A stretch of 64,000 bases of DNA from Pegea sp. RAD2-039 (GCA_034620365.1 JAQGEQ010000214.1:21018-85017), one strand, 5' to 3'; counted from the stretch's first letter, positions 1 to 14,229 are shown. Notes: a model not told the origin generated them from the sequence alone. Made by a program: numbers and translations.

Positions 1-763
1 AGATTTAAAGATAATTATAACATCTAACTAATGAGAAAAGATTTTTATTGTGACATTTGTCTAGATTTTTAAATATATAAAAAGTGTTTATTTTTGTTGT
101 CATTCAAAGATATCTTGAAAGATATACTAATAAAAGGATCTATTGTATTTATGGAAGGTCTGTTAAGAATTAAATTATGCAATATTCTCTTGGCTGCTGT
201 TTAACAGCATAAGAAACTTTAAAAAATTACTTTTTCACACCAAAACAGTTTATTATTTATGAAATAAAAAATGTCGAAACAAGATACGAAATTGCGAACA
301 AAATACATCAAAATAATATAAGACATCAAATTGTTGAAAGTTTCTGTATGAAGCAAGATACAGAATATAAAGTCCATTTAAATATTTTAAATCTTGTTTT
401 ATAAAACATTAACAAATGTATCACAAGAAAAAAGGTTAATTTATTGATTAAAGAAAGTAAATAATTCAGTCTATAAAAGAAAAGTACAAAATAATTATAA
501 TTTAAGTGACTAATAGCTAGTTGGTAACGAACTCTAGAGTTTTGATTTTATTCTTACTTTCTACAAAAGTTTTAAAGCTTTATGAAAACTTTTATCAGTT
601 TTATGTTTGAGAGTAATAACCAACTTTGTAATAAAATGTCGAATTAAAGACCATAGAAAACTGTAAAAGTTATTTCCATATATGGTAAGACTCTGGTAAA
701 CTACATAAGTGTTAGAATTAGAATGAAACATATCACACTCATTAATTTCTACTCATAACTGAC

Positions 764-1862
764 CTAACTACATTTATATGACCCAACACAAGCTTGACAA
801 GAAGCAAAGATTTCGATAAAGTATTCAGCAAAGGCTTTTGGTGCTATGTTTAGTTCAAATGATGATTCTGCGCACATTTGTTTGGCTTTTTCGTGACGTT
901 CTTTTTGAAGTTTTGCGCTCATTTCCAATCTTGCCTGATTAGAATTTAATCAAGATTAAAAACAAAAAAGTGTTTTGAGCTTTCTTGTGTTGTGCTATGA
1001 TTATAGATGTAGCATTTGAAAATTTGTAAATTGCAACAAATGTTATATAGCTTTGCTAAATTACTTTTCTTTAAATACTGACCTCTCTTAAGCTACCTCT
1101 TCTGCTTCTGGTCTGACGCGAAGATGAAAGCAACTCCGACTAAAATGTATTTTGTATCAGAAAGCTTAGGAGCAGTATTTAAGATATAAAAAGCAAACTT
1201 ACTTGTATGTGTATAACTCTTTTTAATGTTTCCGTGGTGTATAAAATCTGCTTCAACTGATCACTTGTAAAATGATTCTCATTTTTAAGTATTGTACAAA
1301 TACTCTCATTGATTTGTTGATACAAAGTACAACATTTTGAGGAAGATTCAGATACAAAAATAAATCCAATTTGATTAGGTTTAACCATCAGATCAGCATC
1401 TTTCTATAGGAGCAGTACAAACAAAACCGCTCAGAGTTTTTATTACTATAGATTATGATATATATTATTAAATTTTAAAAATACTAAACTGAATTAACAA
1501 TTTAATAACTCTTAAATTAATAGTTTTTAAAGCTCACAATAATCTTGTTCATTATTTTTGCAGAGATTTCCAATTGATATTGAAACGTTCTTCTTTCACA
1601 GACTGAGTTTAACAATTGGAACTGTTTTAAAGACTTTTTCTGAGCTTGTTCTGAGATTGTTTGAGCATTTTCAGAGGGAGCGTTGAGTAATGGATTGCAT
1701 GAAACTGACGGAATTGCTGTAAATTGTAACTAGCTATGATAAAAATCATCTTAATTCAAAATAGTAATAATAAAGTTAGTAAAATTCTATAAAGAAAGCT
1801 TAATACTTACCTAAATATAAAGCTAACAAAATTGTATAAATCGTCAAAGTAAAATTCAACAT
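764..1862 (-). CDS. Secreted cysteine-containing protein with furin-type site (family unrecognised)
   Basis: Five exons on the minus strand join in frame (1862-1811, 1716-1538, 1403-1203, 1139-1083, 934-764), all with GT-AG borders, giving 219 residues. The start was chosen because it yields a hydrophobic signal peptide (MLNFTLTIYTILLALYL) and because an acceptor (TTTTTCCATAG) ends 16 nt before it. The mature part looks mostly helical, with nine or so cysteines including a CC pair near residue 100 and four in the last 60 residues. Residues 155-158 are RSRR followed by Gly, a furin/proprotein-convertase type site, so the product may be cut in the secretory pathway. I recognise no family; a prohormone, cytokine-like or other extracellular protein is possible. 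The exon structure is well supported; the function is unknown. Confidence 0.7.
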
Positions 1863-1934
1863 CTTTTATTAGAAGCTTCTATGGAAAAACTCTTGAAACA
1901 AGAGAAATTAGCTGTCACGTTGTAGTTAGGAATC

Positions 1935-2025
1935 TTTTTCCAAAATTCTCAATTTTTCAATGAACTCTGCTGCTAGCTCTTTTAAACCATGTGCTGCCTT
2001 TTTTTTCTGCTAGTAATCTCTAGTT
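1935..2025 (-). other. Short open stretch upstream of the secreted-protein gene
   Basis: On the minus strand about 25 codons read without a stop (a helical, Glu/Lys/Leu-rich segment ending at a TAA near 1935). It has no convincing splice partner on either side. It could be a last exon of an unseen gene or chance. Confidence 0.15.
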
Positions 2026-2049
2026 CTAGTATAAAGAAAATGAAAAAAA

Positions 2050-5000
2050 TTAGTGCAGTGAAAATAATCTGAAATTTTTAGCCTAAACAAAATAAATTTC
2101 TTCTATATATATTCTGTGTATTACTCACGAGAAACAAGCAATAGTTATACAGATAACATTTATTTTGAAATAATATTGGTAATAACATACTGTTAAGCAG
2201 TTATTTTTAAATTTTTAACCCTAAAGATCAAATCGAATAAATCTATTTATTAATATTTATGAAAATAAACAGAGATTATTTATAAGTCTTTTTTAAAGTA
2301 AGATAAATGAGTTATTTATATATATTATTAGATAAAAAAATTTTCTGAATTATTTTCTACAATTTCTGCACTTAACAAATACTTTCTATATAGATTGCAT
2401 AAAAACTTATCTAGATTTTGAGTTCATAGATACACATAAAAAATGAAAAAAAAATTATTTGTACCTTTTAATTTTTAGTTAAAGAATATTTTGTCAAAAT
2501 ATGTTTTTGATACAGTTTAAACTTTAGATATACTATTTAGACTTTCACAAATATATTTGTTTAATAGAATTATAGAGTTTAAAGCTTTATTAGAACGTTT
2601 TGAACACTTTGAACTTTGCTGTGTGTTTTATTTTTTTGTAACTTAATTAAGGTAGTTTTGTAGCTTCAGCCAAGTAATATCATTATCAATTTATAGCTTC
2701 AATATTTTATTAATTGGAGATAATTATTTAGTTAATTTTCTAACTTCTTAGTAATTATTTTTTAAAGCTAATATTTAAAAGTAGTAAAATTTAAAGTGTA
2801 ATATTTAGGTCATATTTGGTTTAAAATATTTAGTTTAAGATAAGGTTGACGGTTTTTTTGTTGTTACTTTTTGTTTTGATAACTAGTTTTTCAAAAATCT
2901 TATTTTATATCGAATCAAAGTTTGCACTCTTAAAACCAATAAAGTCTTTTGGGTTTTTGTCTTTTTATCTTAAATATTGTGACCAGTTTGGTTTTCATGC
3001 CTTTATTAATTCACAATAAAAGAAAGCTCTTTCTTCAATATGTGTTTGAAAATTTATTCTTCTCGAATAATTGTTAAATCAGCTGTTGACCCACAAACGT
3101 TACACTCAACGATTTGGTAGATGGATTTATTTTCTTAATATAGGTTAAATCGTTCTACTTGAAAAATATTATACATTCACATACCAAAATAATTTGTAAT
3201 ACTTTTAAACTATTTTGTGAAATGACATTAAACGCGAAAAAACATCTTCTTTATACTAAAATTTGGTTTATAATCTTCAGGTAGTTTTAAGTTTTTAGTT
3301 ATCTTTATTGTGATAACATTCATGTATAACATTTAAAGCTGTTAATACAAAAGTAAAACTAAAGCAGTTTTTACTTCAATAACTTTTTGTTGCAGTAATA
3401 AGAAAATCGTTTTAGGGCAATTGTAACAAAGAAACAAAATCACGTCCATCAAATTATCTCGTTTCTGTTTCTTAGATAAGAAGGTATTTAGTAGTTTAAA
3501 GAAATTTAAAAAGAAATTAAAAAAAAGAAAAAATGTTACTTTCAAACAACATGAATCAATCTTGAAGTTTATTCCAAATAATTAGAAGTCATAAACTAAT
3601 TTATAAGTTTAAAAAATTTCACTGAAGAAGCTGTTTGCTGAAATAAATATGTTTAAAGAAATGAGGTATTAATTGAAATTGATAAAATTATCATTCGTAA
3701 AATCTATATCCTCAGATCAATGTTATGATTCAGAAGAATTATTTTTGAAAAATTTGATGGAATGATGATTTAAAACAAAGATGTTTTGTCCGATTTATAT
3801 AGCAAGATTAGTCTGAAAAAACTTCTTTTAGTTCTTTTATAAAGCACAAATAAAATTGCACAACAATGGAAAGTAGAAAAAACAACAAAAGTGGAGACTG
3901 AATGAACTGATATAACCCTGAACCAAAAGGTTAAGAGATTTAACAAGATCAAAATCTTGATAGCTTCGAAATTGTGTATACAACCCTCGTATAGTCTAGA
4001 CTATCGTTTTTTAACTCGTTTTTAATGTATCTCTTTTATCTATGACTAAATTTTCTAACTTTTTAAGTGAAATAGAAAAATGTTTGATCAAAATATTGAT
4101 TGAAACAAATAAAAGAAAAATATTTTCTTAAACAGTTTATTCTTATGAGAAGTTTTTAATCTAAATGTATTCAGGCATCAAATTATGTGGTGAGTTTAAG
4201 TGATTAAGACGCAGTTACTTGAAAGCTTTGCATCAATTAGTTTGCTTCAAAGGCTAATCATTTGACTACATGATTATAGCATTTAGTTTTATGTATTTTT
4301 TACAAGTTTTATGTGATTATAATAGAAAATATCAACATATAGAATAATTAAACTTTTTGAAATCTACTAAAAACGATAGTTAGTTGAAATTCTAACAACA
4401 AATTTAAAAATTTTTTCATGATTTCAGAAATTCCTTTTCGGGATACTAATGTTGACTTCTTTTTATCTTTACTAAATTATTCTTTAAAGAAAGCTCAGAA
4501 AAACCATTAAACGATCTTAATATATAGCGGAAACAGGATCAATTATTAATAATTGATTCATGATCAGCAATTTATCCGACAAATCAATTCACCGATCAAA
4601 TTTGTTTATTTTGGTTTAAACGATAAAGTTTCATGGAATCAGCTTTCTTGGTGGCCAACAATTAGTGTTGTTTCAAATTATTTTTCTATCATTTTTTGTG
4701 AATAGCTTTTTTTTATATTATACATCTTTAAAATATTGAATCAAATCAATATAATAAACTTGACAGATAACTTAATTAATTGTTAGAAAAACGCTTTATA
4801 AAAGTTTCAATGAATTGCTTACTGTGCAAACAATTAAATTAAGATTCTATCAAAAAATAACTTTTCAGTTTCTTATCATACAAGTTTATATATTTGTTAC
4901 ATTTTCAGTGGTTTTTGTTAGAGGTATCAACTTTGTTTATGCTTTGATTAGTTTAATAGTAAACATCATTCTTTATTTGAACATTCTTTTAACTTTTAGC

Positions 5001-7600
5001 AATTGTAAATTTAATTATTTTTAAACTTCGACTAATAAAAAAATTAAGAGAAATTAATTTTTTTAATTTCTTTTTTGCCACAATCTTTTAATAATGATTT
5101 CTTTATAATAAAATTAACTTGATGTAATTCTATGTTAAAGTAAGTGTTCTAAAAACACTAATAATAAGTTTTTCAAACTTTGAGTTCATCGAATTAACTT
5201 AAAAATTGCTTCTTGTTCAGATTGCCTCAAGCTAGAAGTTTGAGTAAAGTTGCAACTTTAGTCATTTTTTGTTAAGTTTTTACGGTGTATAAGACTCAAC
5301 GATAAGTTTTCTAAATTTTCTTTGTATCTTAAGATGGATTAATGTATGCTGGGAGATTTCTAAATGAGAAAAAAGTATTTTAAACAATCAAAGAATTTTA
5401 TAATTTAAACACAAAGTTTTTGTTTAAAAACTTTTAAATTATTTGATTTTTAAAAGTTATAAAAATATATTTGGTAACACTTAATAGGTTTCTGACTGTA
5501 TAAATAATTATTTTTTGATAGTGGAAAAAATTGTTTGCTTATTCTAATTATGAGAAAAATTAAACAGTATTTTCAGGTAATTTTGAAATAATTGCATCTA
5601 AATAATAATAAAAACTGTTAAAATATCAAAAAACATTGTTTCAATAAACTTTTTTAGCTTTTAAAATATTTTTTATATAAAAAGTTTTAAGTCTTTATTT
5701 TTATACTGGAAGTTTAACTTTTTTAAATTTTTTAACTTATTTGAGTAAAAATTATAAATATTTATACTGTGGAAGCTATGATACATCTTTAACATTTCCT
5801 AGTTAAATTAAAGCAGTTTTTTGATATTATTTTTACAAAAAACGTCAAAGTCGGTATAAAAAGTCAGTAAACGAAATAGTGACTATATTAGTTGAATTCT
5901 GTTATTTCAAATTTGAAACATTTTTCTTCAACTGTTTCATCAAAAGAATTAAATTTAAAATTTAATTTAAAAAAAAGTTTAAATTTTCAGTTTCAAAATA
6001 TATAGATGTTTTTGACTAAATCATTTTTATTAAAGATGATAATTGAGTTTTTTATATATTTTAATAATAAGTTGATATAAATTATCTAAATAAATGGTTT
6101 TGATACAAAATTATTATGGCGGAAACATTCAGAAAATATAAAAATCAAGATTTCATTGACGGTGAAAAGCGGCAAAAGTTTTTTTGTGACTCACAATTGA
6201 GTAGAATATGATGAAGTGAACAAACATTTAAAGTACAAAGTAAAGCTTCAAACCGAAGTTATTTGATTATCTAAATCTCTACCATTAACATCTTAAGTGA
6301 ATGATCTCATAGCATTTCGACAAGATAACCCGCTTTGATTTGGAAAAGTAAAAGTTCAACAGACATTTAAGGAAGTGATGATGGCTACAATTATTTCCAA
6401 CTTTTTACTTGTTAATGACAATTTATCAACAAAGTAGTAAACTATATAGGTGGCCATTTAATCAATTACTACAAAATAATTTTGATTCATGATTTTTGAA
6501 TCTCTTTTAAACTTTAAACCGCTTGTAAGACTTATAAGTCACGTGTTTCAGTAAACCTTTAATTTTAATTTGAGTAAACATTTTCGTTTCCTCTAACAAC
6601 TCAAAATATAAATCAATTTAAGATTTCATTATTACAATCTGCAAACACTTCCTCATCTTAATTTGATAAATGCTAATAACTGTTGCTGATTCAAATGACA
6701 TCAAAACTAATCGACTAAAAACTGCTCGAGTCTTTGACATGATATCAAAATTCAAACGACAAAATTTGTTTTTATAATCAAGCTCTACATTTGATTTCAA
6801 ATAATTTGGTTAGTTAATTAATCTAAGCATTATTCAGTTTACTAAATCTCTAAATTTTAATGAATTTAAAGCTAAAAGATTTTTAATATACTCACATAAG
6901 TGATAAACTTATTTTATGATATTTTTATTTGGATTTATATGAATCAATAAACAGTTCTTATTATTTAGTATTGTACATCCTAAATTATATGTTACAGATT
7001 TTACAATTCATTACTCAATTAAAGCCGCACGATATATCATTATAACAAGTTTCTTATGAAAACTATTCTATACACTTTATGGTAGTCTCATTTATAATTC
7101 AGTTCTAATAAATATTAAGAATAGTTTAAAAGACATTTTTATCTTGAAATTTAACAAATCATTTTAATACAAAATATTCATTTACAAGTTATTAAAGGGG
7201 TTTGTTATGCATAAATGTTTAGATAAATTTCTTTGTACATATTTCAAAAAGATTTATTAAAAATATAATTTTCTTAACACAATATTACTTTCAAAGTAAA
7301 AAGCAAAATTAAAGTTCGAGATTATTTTATATAGTGTTTTTTATATAAAAAATATTTGTTATTTACAAATTGAAGATAAACAAAAATGAGATTTGAACTT
7401 TTTATGTAATCACTGAAAAATTGTTGGACTAAAAAAGAGCTTTTTAGTGTTAAGCACTAAATGGTAAAGTCTAAGATTATGTGTTAGGCCTTTGATAAGT
7501 TATAAAAAGAAGTTTAATTGAAACCATATACTGTCACGTATTAAATATTACAAAAAAGTCAATAAACTATAAAAAAAATCTGCAAAAAATTGTTTAAATC
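2050..7600. other. AT-rich intergenic DNA, no gene seen
   Basis: Very AT-rich with long A and T runs. The short open frames here (3342-3545, 3770-3952, 4815-5024, 6618-6800) are low-complexity Phe/Leu/Ile/Lys translations without motifs or splice context. I see no RNA gene or well-formed mobile element. Confidence 0.6.
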
Positions 7601-7620
7601 AGTGAATAAGCTTTTTGAAT

Positions 7621-10600
7621 TCAAGCAGCGCCATTGACAGCAGGACTTGGTCCTATAATGGGCAGAGGACTTCCACCGTTTTCAACGTAGTCTTCAACTT
7701 TTTCACCTCCCTTTTTATCACCATTTTCATTACATCTGAAAAGTAAAATTCATTTAGAGTTAAATTACAAATTTGTTATTCTCAAAACATTTTTTTTATT
7801 AAAGTATAATAAATTTGAATTACATTTAATTGGTACTTAAGCCTCCTCTCTTGAAAACCTTTAATGAATTGAGTTTATTTATAATAATTGTTTTATTAAT
7901 AAATCGATAAAATTTCAGAGATATTTAATGAAGGTACAATACTTAAAAGTTTTGTTCCTCGAAAACAATTAAAACTTTCATTTAATGTTTTGTAATTGAT
8001 GGTTTATCAATGTAAATGTTTTTTTAGCTCCCGTTTAACTTACTCTTCCGTCGAAGAAACTTTCCTCTTCTTTCTCCAACCAATAATTTCTTGAAGCTTT
8101 CCTCGATAATGAAGGTAGTAAACACCAGCACCGGTTCCTGCTAACATCAAAATCAAAACTGCTACAATGACAGGAGTGCTTCCTACAAATGACATCAACT
8201 AATAAACAAGTTCAGATATACACCATAAAAATACCTGATGGATAGGTAAAAGGAATAGGCTTGTCGCGATCAGGGTTACCTTTGATAGAAATAGATATTG
8301 GTTAATTGACTAAAATATATCAGATGATACTGACGGCATAGAGCTCCTTCGTAGCAAGTGTCTGGTGGTTTACATTCTGAACATCTTGGACCCTCTTTAT
8401 ATGCTAATTTTCCTTCCACATTTCCGCTGTTAAAGTTTTGATAAATCAGTTATAAAACTCGAATAATGATCGAAATATGTTTGAATATTTAAGAAACAAA
8501 CCCAGGTGCATATTGACAGACAAAATACATCAAGTCCTCCCTTCCGGGCAGGTTTTTCATGGTTGGACAAAGGTACCAAGCACAGCCAATCTTATAAGTC
8601 TTTGCCCAAACAACCTTTTTGAAGAAAACAAAACAAATGATATTAAAATATTTTGAAGGATTTTTTTGCAGGGAACGTATAAAGAAGAAATTTGGCGTCT
8701 AAATACAACAGCAAGGAAACTTTCAAGCTGTAAACTAGAAAAACGAACAATTTACAATAAAAGTATCTGAACAGATTCAAGTTTTACTGAAAAATTGGCC
8801 GTTAAAAATGTTTATTCAAAATATTGTTAATCTTTAAAAGCTATTCGTTCTATAAGTACTGCTCATGCTAAAAGCTTATTTTTAAATGAGTAATGACATA
8901 ATACAAAGAGCTTTTTAGGTGCTTTCTAATAGGTTTGTCAAATAATTAACTTATTATTAGTCTTAGATTCTTACAAAGTGCTTCACATACCAAAAACATT
9001 GTGAAGGCCTATTAAAAAGTGATGGACAAGCTCGAACGCGTGCACTAAATCAACCTTTAGTTCAATTCTGTTTGCTTTCTGAGCCTCTTGCACAGGATTA
9101 AGAATGTAAAGAAGCTATAAGAGTACTTAGCATTGAGGTATTCAGCTTCTTTCTATACTCTTGTTCCACCTTTCATCATGAAAACTTGTTAAAGCTAAAA
9201 CTTCCTTCTATTTGGATTATATGACAACAACTTATTAGTGAGTCAAAAGCTTATACAAACTGGTTGACAACACGAACATAGGTTTACTGATCAGTTTATT
9301 AAATCTAAAATGAAACTTGTTGAATAATTCATAATAGAGAAATGTTGTTTGGATTAAACATAGATTTAGTAAAATAACAAGCACTGATGTAGATAAGTTA
9401 GTTTGAAAACAACCTCAAAAAGTATTTTTTTGTTCCACCGAAATTAGACTGAAATGTACAACTTTTCAAAACTGTTTTTCTAATTGTAGATAACAGATTG
9501 CAAGCGAAACTTTGTTAATTAAAATATCAAAATACAGTTTAAAGTCGCATTCAAATATTCGCAAATTAAAATCTAAATATGTTTCAAAAAAACTTAAGGA
9601 AATTGTTTACCAAATGCAAAAAAAAAACGTTAATTAACAACTATTGAAAATATAAATTTGAAACCAGATTTACTTGAGTGTAATGTCCGCACAATTTTCC
9701 TGGTACACATGTTTGGTTGTAATACTCGTAATCTACATATTCATCATACCACTTCATGATGGCATTGACTGGATCAAACTCCATGGCCAATTGACCACCT
9801 CCCATCCATAGATTTTCACCGTTATCAAACTACAATAAGAAATTTCTTCAAATTCTTCACGCTGTTTACAAACACAAGTTTCTGTGTATGTATGGTATTG
9901 CCAGATACAATTCAGAAATCACAAAATATAATAATTTTTTATTATCATTTTACTTACTTTTAAAACTGGAGTTTTTCTTTCAACTTTGGGACTGTGTTCC
10001 CATCTACATTTATACGAATATAAAAGTGAAGTATAAGCCAAACCCTCATCCCAGGTCTGCGCAAAAAACATTAATTTAATTTTCTAGGATCTGCTTGATT
10101 AGGTTGTAGTCACCATATATCTCATGTCTGCAGGGATTGGCTCTTCACCTTCGTCTCCTATAGTTGCCCTTAACTCATTGTGTTTATCCACAATTAATTG
10201 AGCTTCGTCTTTGTTTGGAAGTAAATCTCTTTTCTGTCTATTAGTTCAAATTATATTTGAATCAGTCGAATAGAAACTAAACTATGAATAGCATCTGAAA
10301 GTTGAACTTTAAATATATTTCAGTAAAGTATGGTGTCTTTGAAAGTTGATAGTACAATACACTCTCTCAATGATAATTAAGCTTAGAAGCTTACTAACAT
10401 ATGAAGTAGTTGGTTATATAAAGTTAATTAAACTGAAGTATTTGTTTTACAAATTACTAAAACAGTCATTGAAATAATCAATCAATTAAATCTTATTTGA
10501 TTCAATTTCTTTAATATTTTTGCAGACAAACTTAAGGCTTTAATCGAAAATTATTCGAAAACTAAACAACTTTGCATGGAGTATTATCAAGTTGAAATAC

Positions 10601-12120
10601 CACTAAAATTCTCACTAAATGTCCAACAGTTATTTTTACGCTAAATGAAAATGCTTTTTAAGTCACACTTGCCTAAAACTTCTATTTTTGTGAAGATAGA
10701 AATTATTTCAGTGAAATTATTATTTGATAAATTTTTTAATCGATTATTCAATCTTAAGAAACGTCAGAATAAATCTGGTTTGAACTTGTAAGTGTGAAAC
10801 TACAAGAATAAAAAATAAGGATTTTTTCAATTGTAGCATAATCTATTTGTTTTGATGAAGTTGAAGCAGATATTTAAGACTTAGTTTGTGCTTTAGTAGT
10901 TGTAAAAGCTCTTAAAATGCCACAGTAAAACCACATTTTCTGGATCTAGTACATTTTCAGATCTTATTTCCTTCTGCTTTTATCAATATTCACAAACCAC
11001 ATAAAACATATTTTTACTTATGGCTTTAACTGCTCGTATTATTTTTATATCAGATATGCTAAACTGTGATACTTAAGACCTTTTTATTTTCTTTACGATC
11101 ATTTTGTTTTGTTCGCTGTAAGAGCTGTAGAATTTGTCACTTGCAGCCACGAGTTGGATAAAATATAAAATAGATAGGGGCATTAGCGTCAAATGTTCTT
11201 ATGCAAGAAACAACTTTAATATTGGTTAAAAAAATAAAGTTGATATTATCATTTATTTACTTCAATAAATCATTTATATCATTATTAAGTTAACTTGCTA
11301 GTAACTTATTGAAATACTTTTACAATGAACTTTTACAAACGTTAAAAGCTTTGCAAGTTCTTATCAAATGGTTCAGATATCTTTTAGCTAAAATTGAATG
11401 AATAAAATAAATATTTAGAAAGTAGAATAAAAGATTTTTCTTCTTAAACAAACTTATTTCATTTATTATGTACAAAATATTCCAAAGACATTTTTTCGTA
11501 ATATTTCTAAATAATAAAATTATTTCAAAAATATTTTTTATCCTTTTGTAACTCTTAAATCTAAATTCGTCAAAATAATTTAAAAAAAGTGTTATCATTC
11601 GATAACTTTTATCTGAAATTTGTTCATTTCAATGAAGATCAGAACAAAAATGATTGTTGTTCAACTCTTCTCTTCATGTTTTTAGAATTAATTGATTTTG
11701 TAAAAAAAAATTTTTTTTCCAAAATCGAAATAAAAATTAAAACTAAAAGCTTTCAAAAAATATATAGAAATATTGTGTGACTAGTTTCTTAGTATTTACA
11801 GATAAATATCTTTAAATAATTAAATTAATTCAGTAATAAATGTCTTATAAACTTTAATATCAAAACTATTATCAAACACTTAACCATAAAAATATAATTT
11901 TTTCTTAAAAACCAAATTATTTGTAGAAATTGAAATCTTTGATAAGTTTGCATCAATAAACAAGTTTATAAAACTTACAAACTAACCTTGCCAGTGTTCG
12001 AACTTCTTCTGTCATATAATAAGGAATCGAACTTTCGACGCATAACAACAGATTTAAACTGATTAGAAAGAAGAATTTTACTTTCCAGTAGCAAATAGAG
12101 AAGCCAGGCTTTGACATCAT
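7621..12120 (-). CDS. Membrane-anchored CAP (CRISP/GLIPR1/PR-1) domain protein
   Basis: About nine exons on the minus strand. Exon 1 (12120-11987) has a hydrophobic signal or anchor (FFFLISLNLLLCVES). Exon 2 (10237-10114) carries the CAP N-terminal motif (VDKHNELRA). The next two encode TWDEGLAYTS...CRWEHS (near 10060-9957) and DNGENLWMGGG...CGHYTQ (near 9830-9676). Then come VVWAKTYKIGCAWYLC...YFVCQYAPG (near 8614-8505), a Cys-rich hinge (near 8427-8338), a short exon near 8280, a transmembrane helix (VIVAVLILMLAGTGAGVYY) followed by Lys/Arg residues, and a last exon ending at 7621. The conserved CAP histidines and glutamates are present. Architecture resembles GLIPR1: an extracellular CAP domain on a single C-terminal helix. 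CAP proteins are secreted or surface proteins with varied, often unclear roles. An acceptor (AATTTCAG) ends 18 nt before the start. The 1.7 kb intron between exons 1 and 2 contains a LINE tail. Confidence 0.85.
11085..11180 (+). repeat. LINE 3' tail fragment in a CAP-gene intron
   Basis: Contains the motif GCTGTAAGAGCTGTAGAATTTG, split here as GCTGTAAGAGC and TGTAGAATTTG, followed by a degenerate cAGCCACG..TTGgATAAA end. The same tail occurs near 13600, 29050 (minus), 36950 and 54440. It lies opposite to the host gene. Confidence 0.45.
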
Positions 12121-12449
12121 TCTATGTTCGACCTTCTGCTGAAATTAAAAGAGACTTGAAACAAGATGTTCTATTAGTAACTTTGCGTCGAAATGTTTGT
12201 TCTTTTAACCACTTATATTCGGTGACTTTGAAGAAAACTATTCTGGCAATAATAAGACAGAAAGGAAAAAGTTTTAAAATAATCTCTACTCTTTGTTTAT
12301 GATTTCCACTTTTCAGGCTTTCAAGAGCTTGTACCATCTTCACAAAAGCAAAGTTCCTAGCCGAACAAGCAAAAATAAGCCGAGCTGCGACAAATTTATT
12401 TTTATACAAGCGCTGTTCAAAAAGATTTTGCGCGAACGATAGACCTGAT

Positions 12450-12460
12450 TGCGCATGCGC
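12450..12460. promoter_or_regulatory. NRF1-type palindrome upstream of the CAP gene
   Basis: TGCGCATGCGC, continuing into a GCGCGTGCG stretch, in a small CpG-bearing island (about 12420-12500) some 330 bp upstream of the CAP start codon. It matches the NRF1 consensus known from animal promoters. A promoter role is inferred. Confidence 0.4.
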
Positions 12461-12949
12461 GCGTGCGTTATGACGTATGCACACTCACGATGAGTTTTGC
12501 GGTGATACTGAAGCAAGTGATTGCTATTGTTTCAACTGTGAGTGAACGTGCATTATTGCAGACACACGACAGTCATAAACTTTGAGTACGACCATCAACA
12601 GCTCTTGAAACTCATAATGAACGCTACTACGAAAAGTACTAAACAATTTCTCTTTCATTTAGGCTTACAGTAAAAAGCTATTCTACTGAGAGATGATTAT
12701 CAGTTGACACTACATTGAGAACAATTAATATCTCAAGAAGTCTTACCAACATCCATCAATCAATATGAAAGTTAATAAGATATCTAAAAATTTGCTTATA
12801 GAATAATTATAAAACATTTTTAATAACTTATTACAAAAAACTATTTGCTTCTAGTTTATTCAACTTTTGATGTTTGAGTGTATAATAACCTCAAGTCAAA
12901 TTATTTGAAGTATAATGTCTTTGTTGAGTCTTATTAATGATGTTATGTG

Positions 12950-13690
12950 TCTTAGATGTCTTTTGGTCTTGGCTATTGTAATCACAACTATACATTAGAT
13001 ATAAATACTTTTAATTATCATTCGTTGCCTTTAAACTATTATATATTTTTTGAACTTGTGCTACTATTTAAAGTTAATGATGGTTTCTGTCATCTTAACT
13101 TCAATAATTTCTTTAAAGATCGCAATCTCTCATACGTCCTCAGAGGTTGATCATTCAAAACTAAACTACTCAACTGCTTTAATAACAGCCAGTGAAGTAA
13201 CAGCTTTTCAATAGGGTCACAATGGTTCGGAAGTCTCTTCCTGATTCCATCACTTCATCAAATCTATTACATCTTTAAAATTTTGTTTTAAAAACAAGAT
13301 TTAAGTAGTTTTCTTATCAAGTGATATGTAACATTCACTTTCTTCTTCTATTTTGTCATATCAAATTTTTAATTCATATTTCATTATGTCACTGCAGTGT
13401 TTATATTCTTTATATTTAAGCTTTAATTTGCTATACACAAGACCTTCCAATTACCTCTTTACTCATACTTCGGCATAAAAATAAAGTTAAAATTAAATTA
13501 GTTGTTTCAATTTTATATGTATTAATCTTAAATTGTAAAGTACTATTAACAACCTTAAATTGCAATAGAGAAGACCTTTCAATTATCTCTTTGCTCGTAA
13601 TATTTGGTTTTTATTCGTTATAAGAGCTAGAGAGAATTTGTAATTCTCAGTCACGCGTTGAATAAATAAATATCTTAAATGAAGATCTGC
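12950..13690 (+). mobile_element. Degenerate LINE 3' end (reverse transcriptase C-terminus and tail)
   Basis: Frames here resemble the C-terminal part of CR1/L2-type LINE proteins: a stretch ending SYVLRG, then after stops and shifts a part like GHNGSEVSS..FHHFIKSITSLKF, which corresponds to the usual 'vWNSLPdsi..s.s..sFK' ending. It is followed by a 3' untranslated tail with GAGCAAAGAG-type sequence (here in the form TCTCTTTGCTCGTAATA) and an AATAAATAAATA end near 13660-13675. An inverted copy of 13075-13290 lies at 54150-54360. No intact frame remains. Confidence 0.6.
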
Positions 13691-14218
13691 TTGAACCTAC
13701 TTTTTCAGGACAGACAGCAATAAGTTGCCCGAAAATGTAATATTTTAAAAATTGCTAGGTAATGTCTTTATTCGATTAAATTGCGAAACTAAGGTCTTGA
13801 AATACAAAAAAAGAATAAAAATTCGACTATTTTTAATCAATCAAAATTTTAACTTTGATGTTGATTAGGTTTGGCATTTACTAAAACCTTTTATCATTGC
13901 TTTTATCAAGCATCAATTTGGTTCTTCTGCTAAAAGATTGTATTTGTGATGAGGTTACTGAGCATAAGACTTGAGTAGCAATTATCATTTTGCTTCCCAA
14001 CGCTGCGTAGATAGTAAATATCATATTCTTGACAGGAGCGTTTAAAACAAGTAGTTCTTAGCATCATCCTGGCCATAAAACTGACACCTTAGTGACGTTT
14101 CTTACTTCATTGTAGAGACATCTACTACCTGCAAGGCAAGCTTCACTAATTCATCCAGCTGCGCTCCTTTTTCTATCGCTGAGGAATTTGATGTAGCCTC
14201 ATATAGCTCCTTCCTGCC

Positions 14219-14229
14219 TGCGCATGCGC
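14219..14229. promoter_or_regulatory. NRF1-type palindrome near a TATA-like box
   Basis: Second TGCGCATGCGC, in a locally GC-richer block (13980-14460). CTATATAAGC follows at about 14322. This could be the promoter of an old mobile element; no gene follows directly. Confidence 0.25.

Noticed and set aside
3342-5024. Small membrane-protein-like open frames
   Set aside because: Phe/Leu/Ile-rich frames are expected by chance in very AT-rich DNA; no motifs or acceptors.
12122-12484. 120-residue minus-strand frame overlapping the CAP 5' region
   Set aside because: Lies upstream of the CAP start across the acceptor at 12139; composition is not protein-like and no domain is seen.
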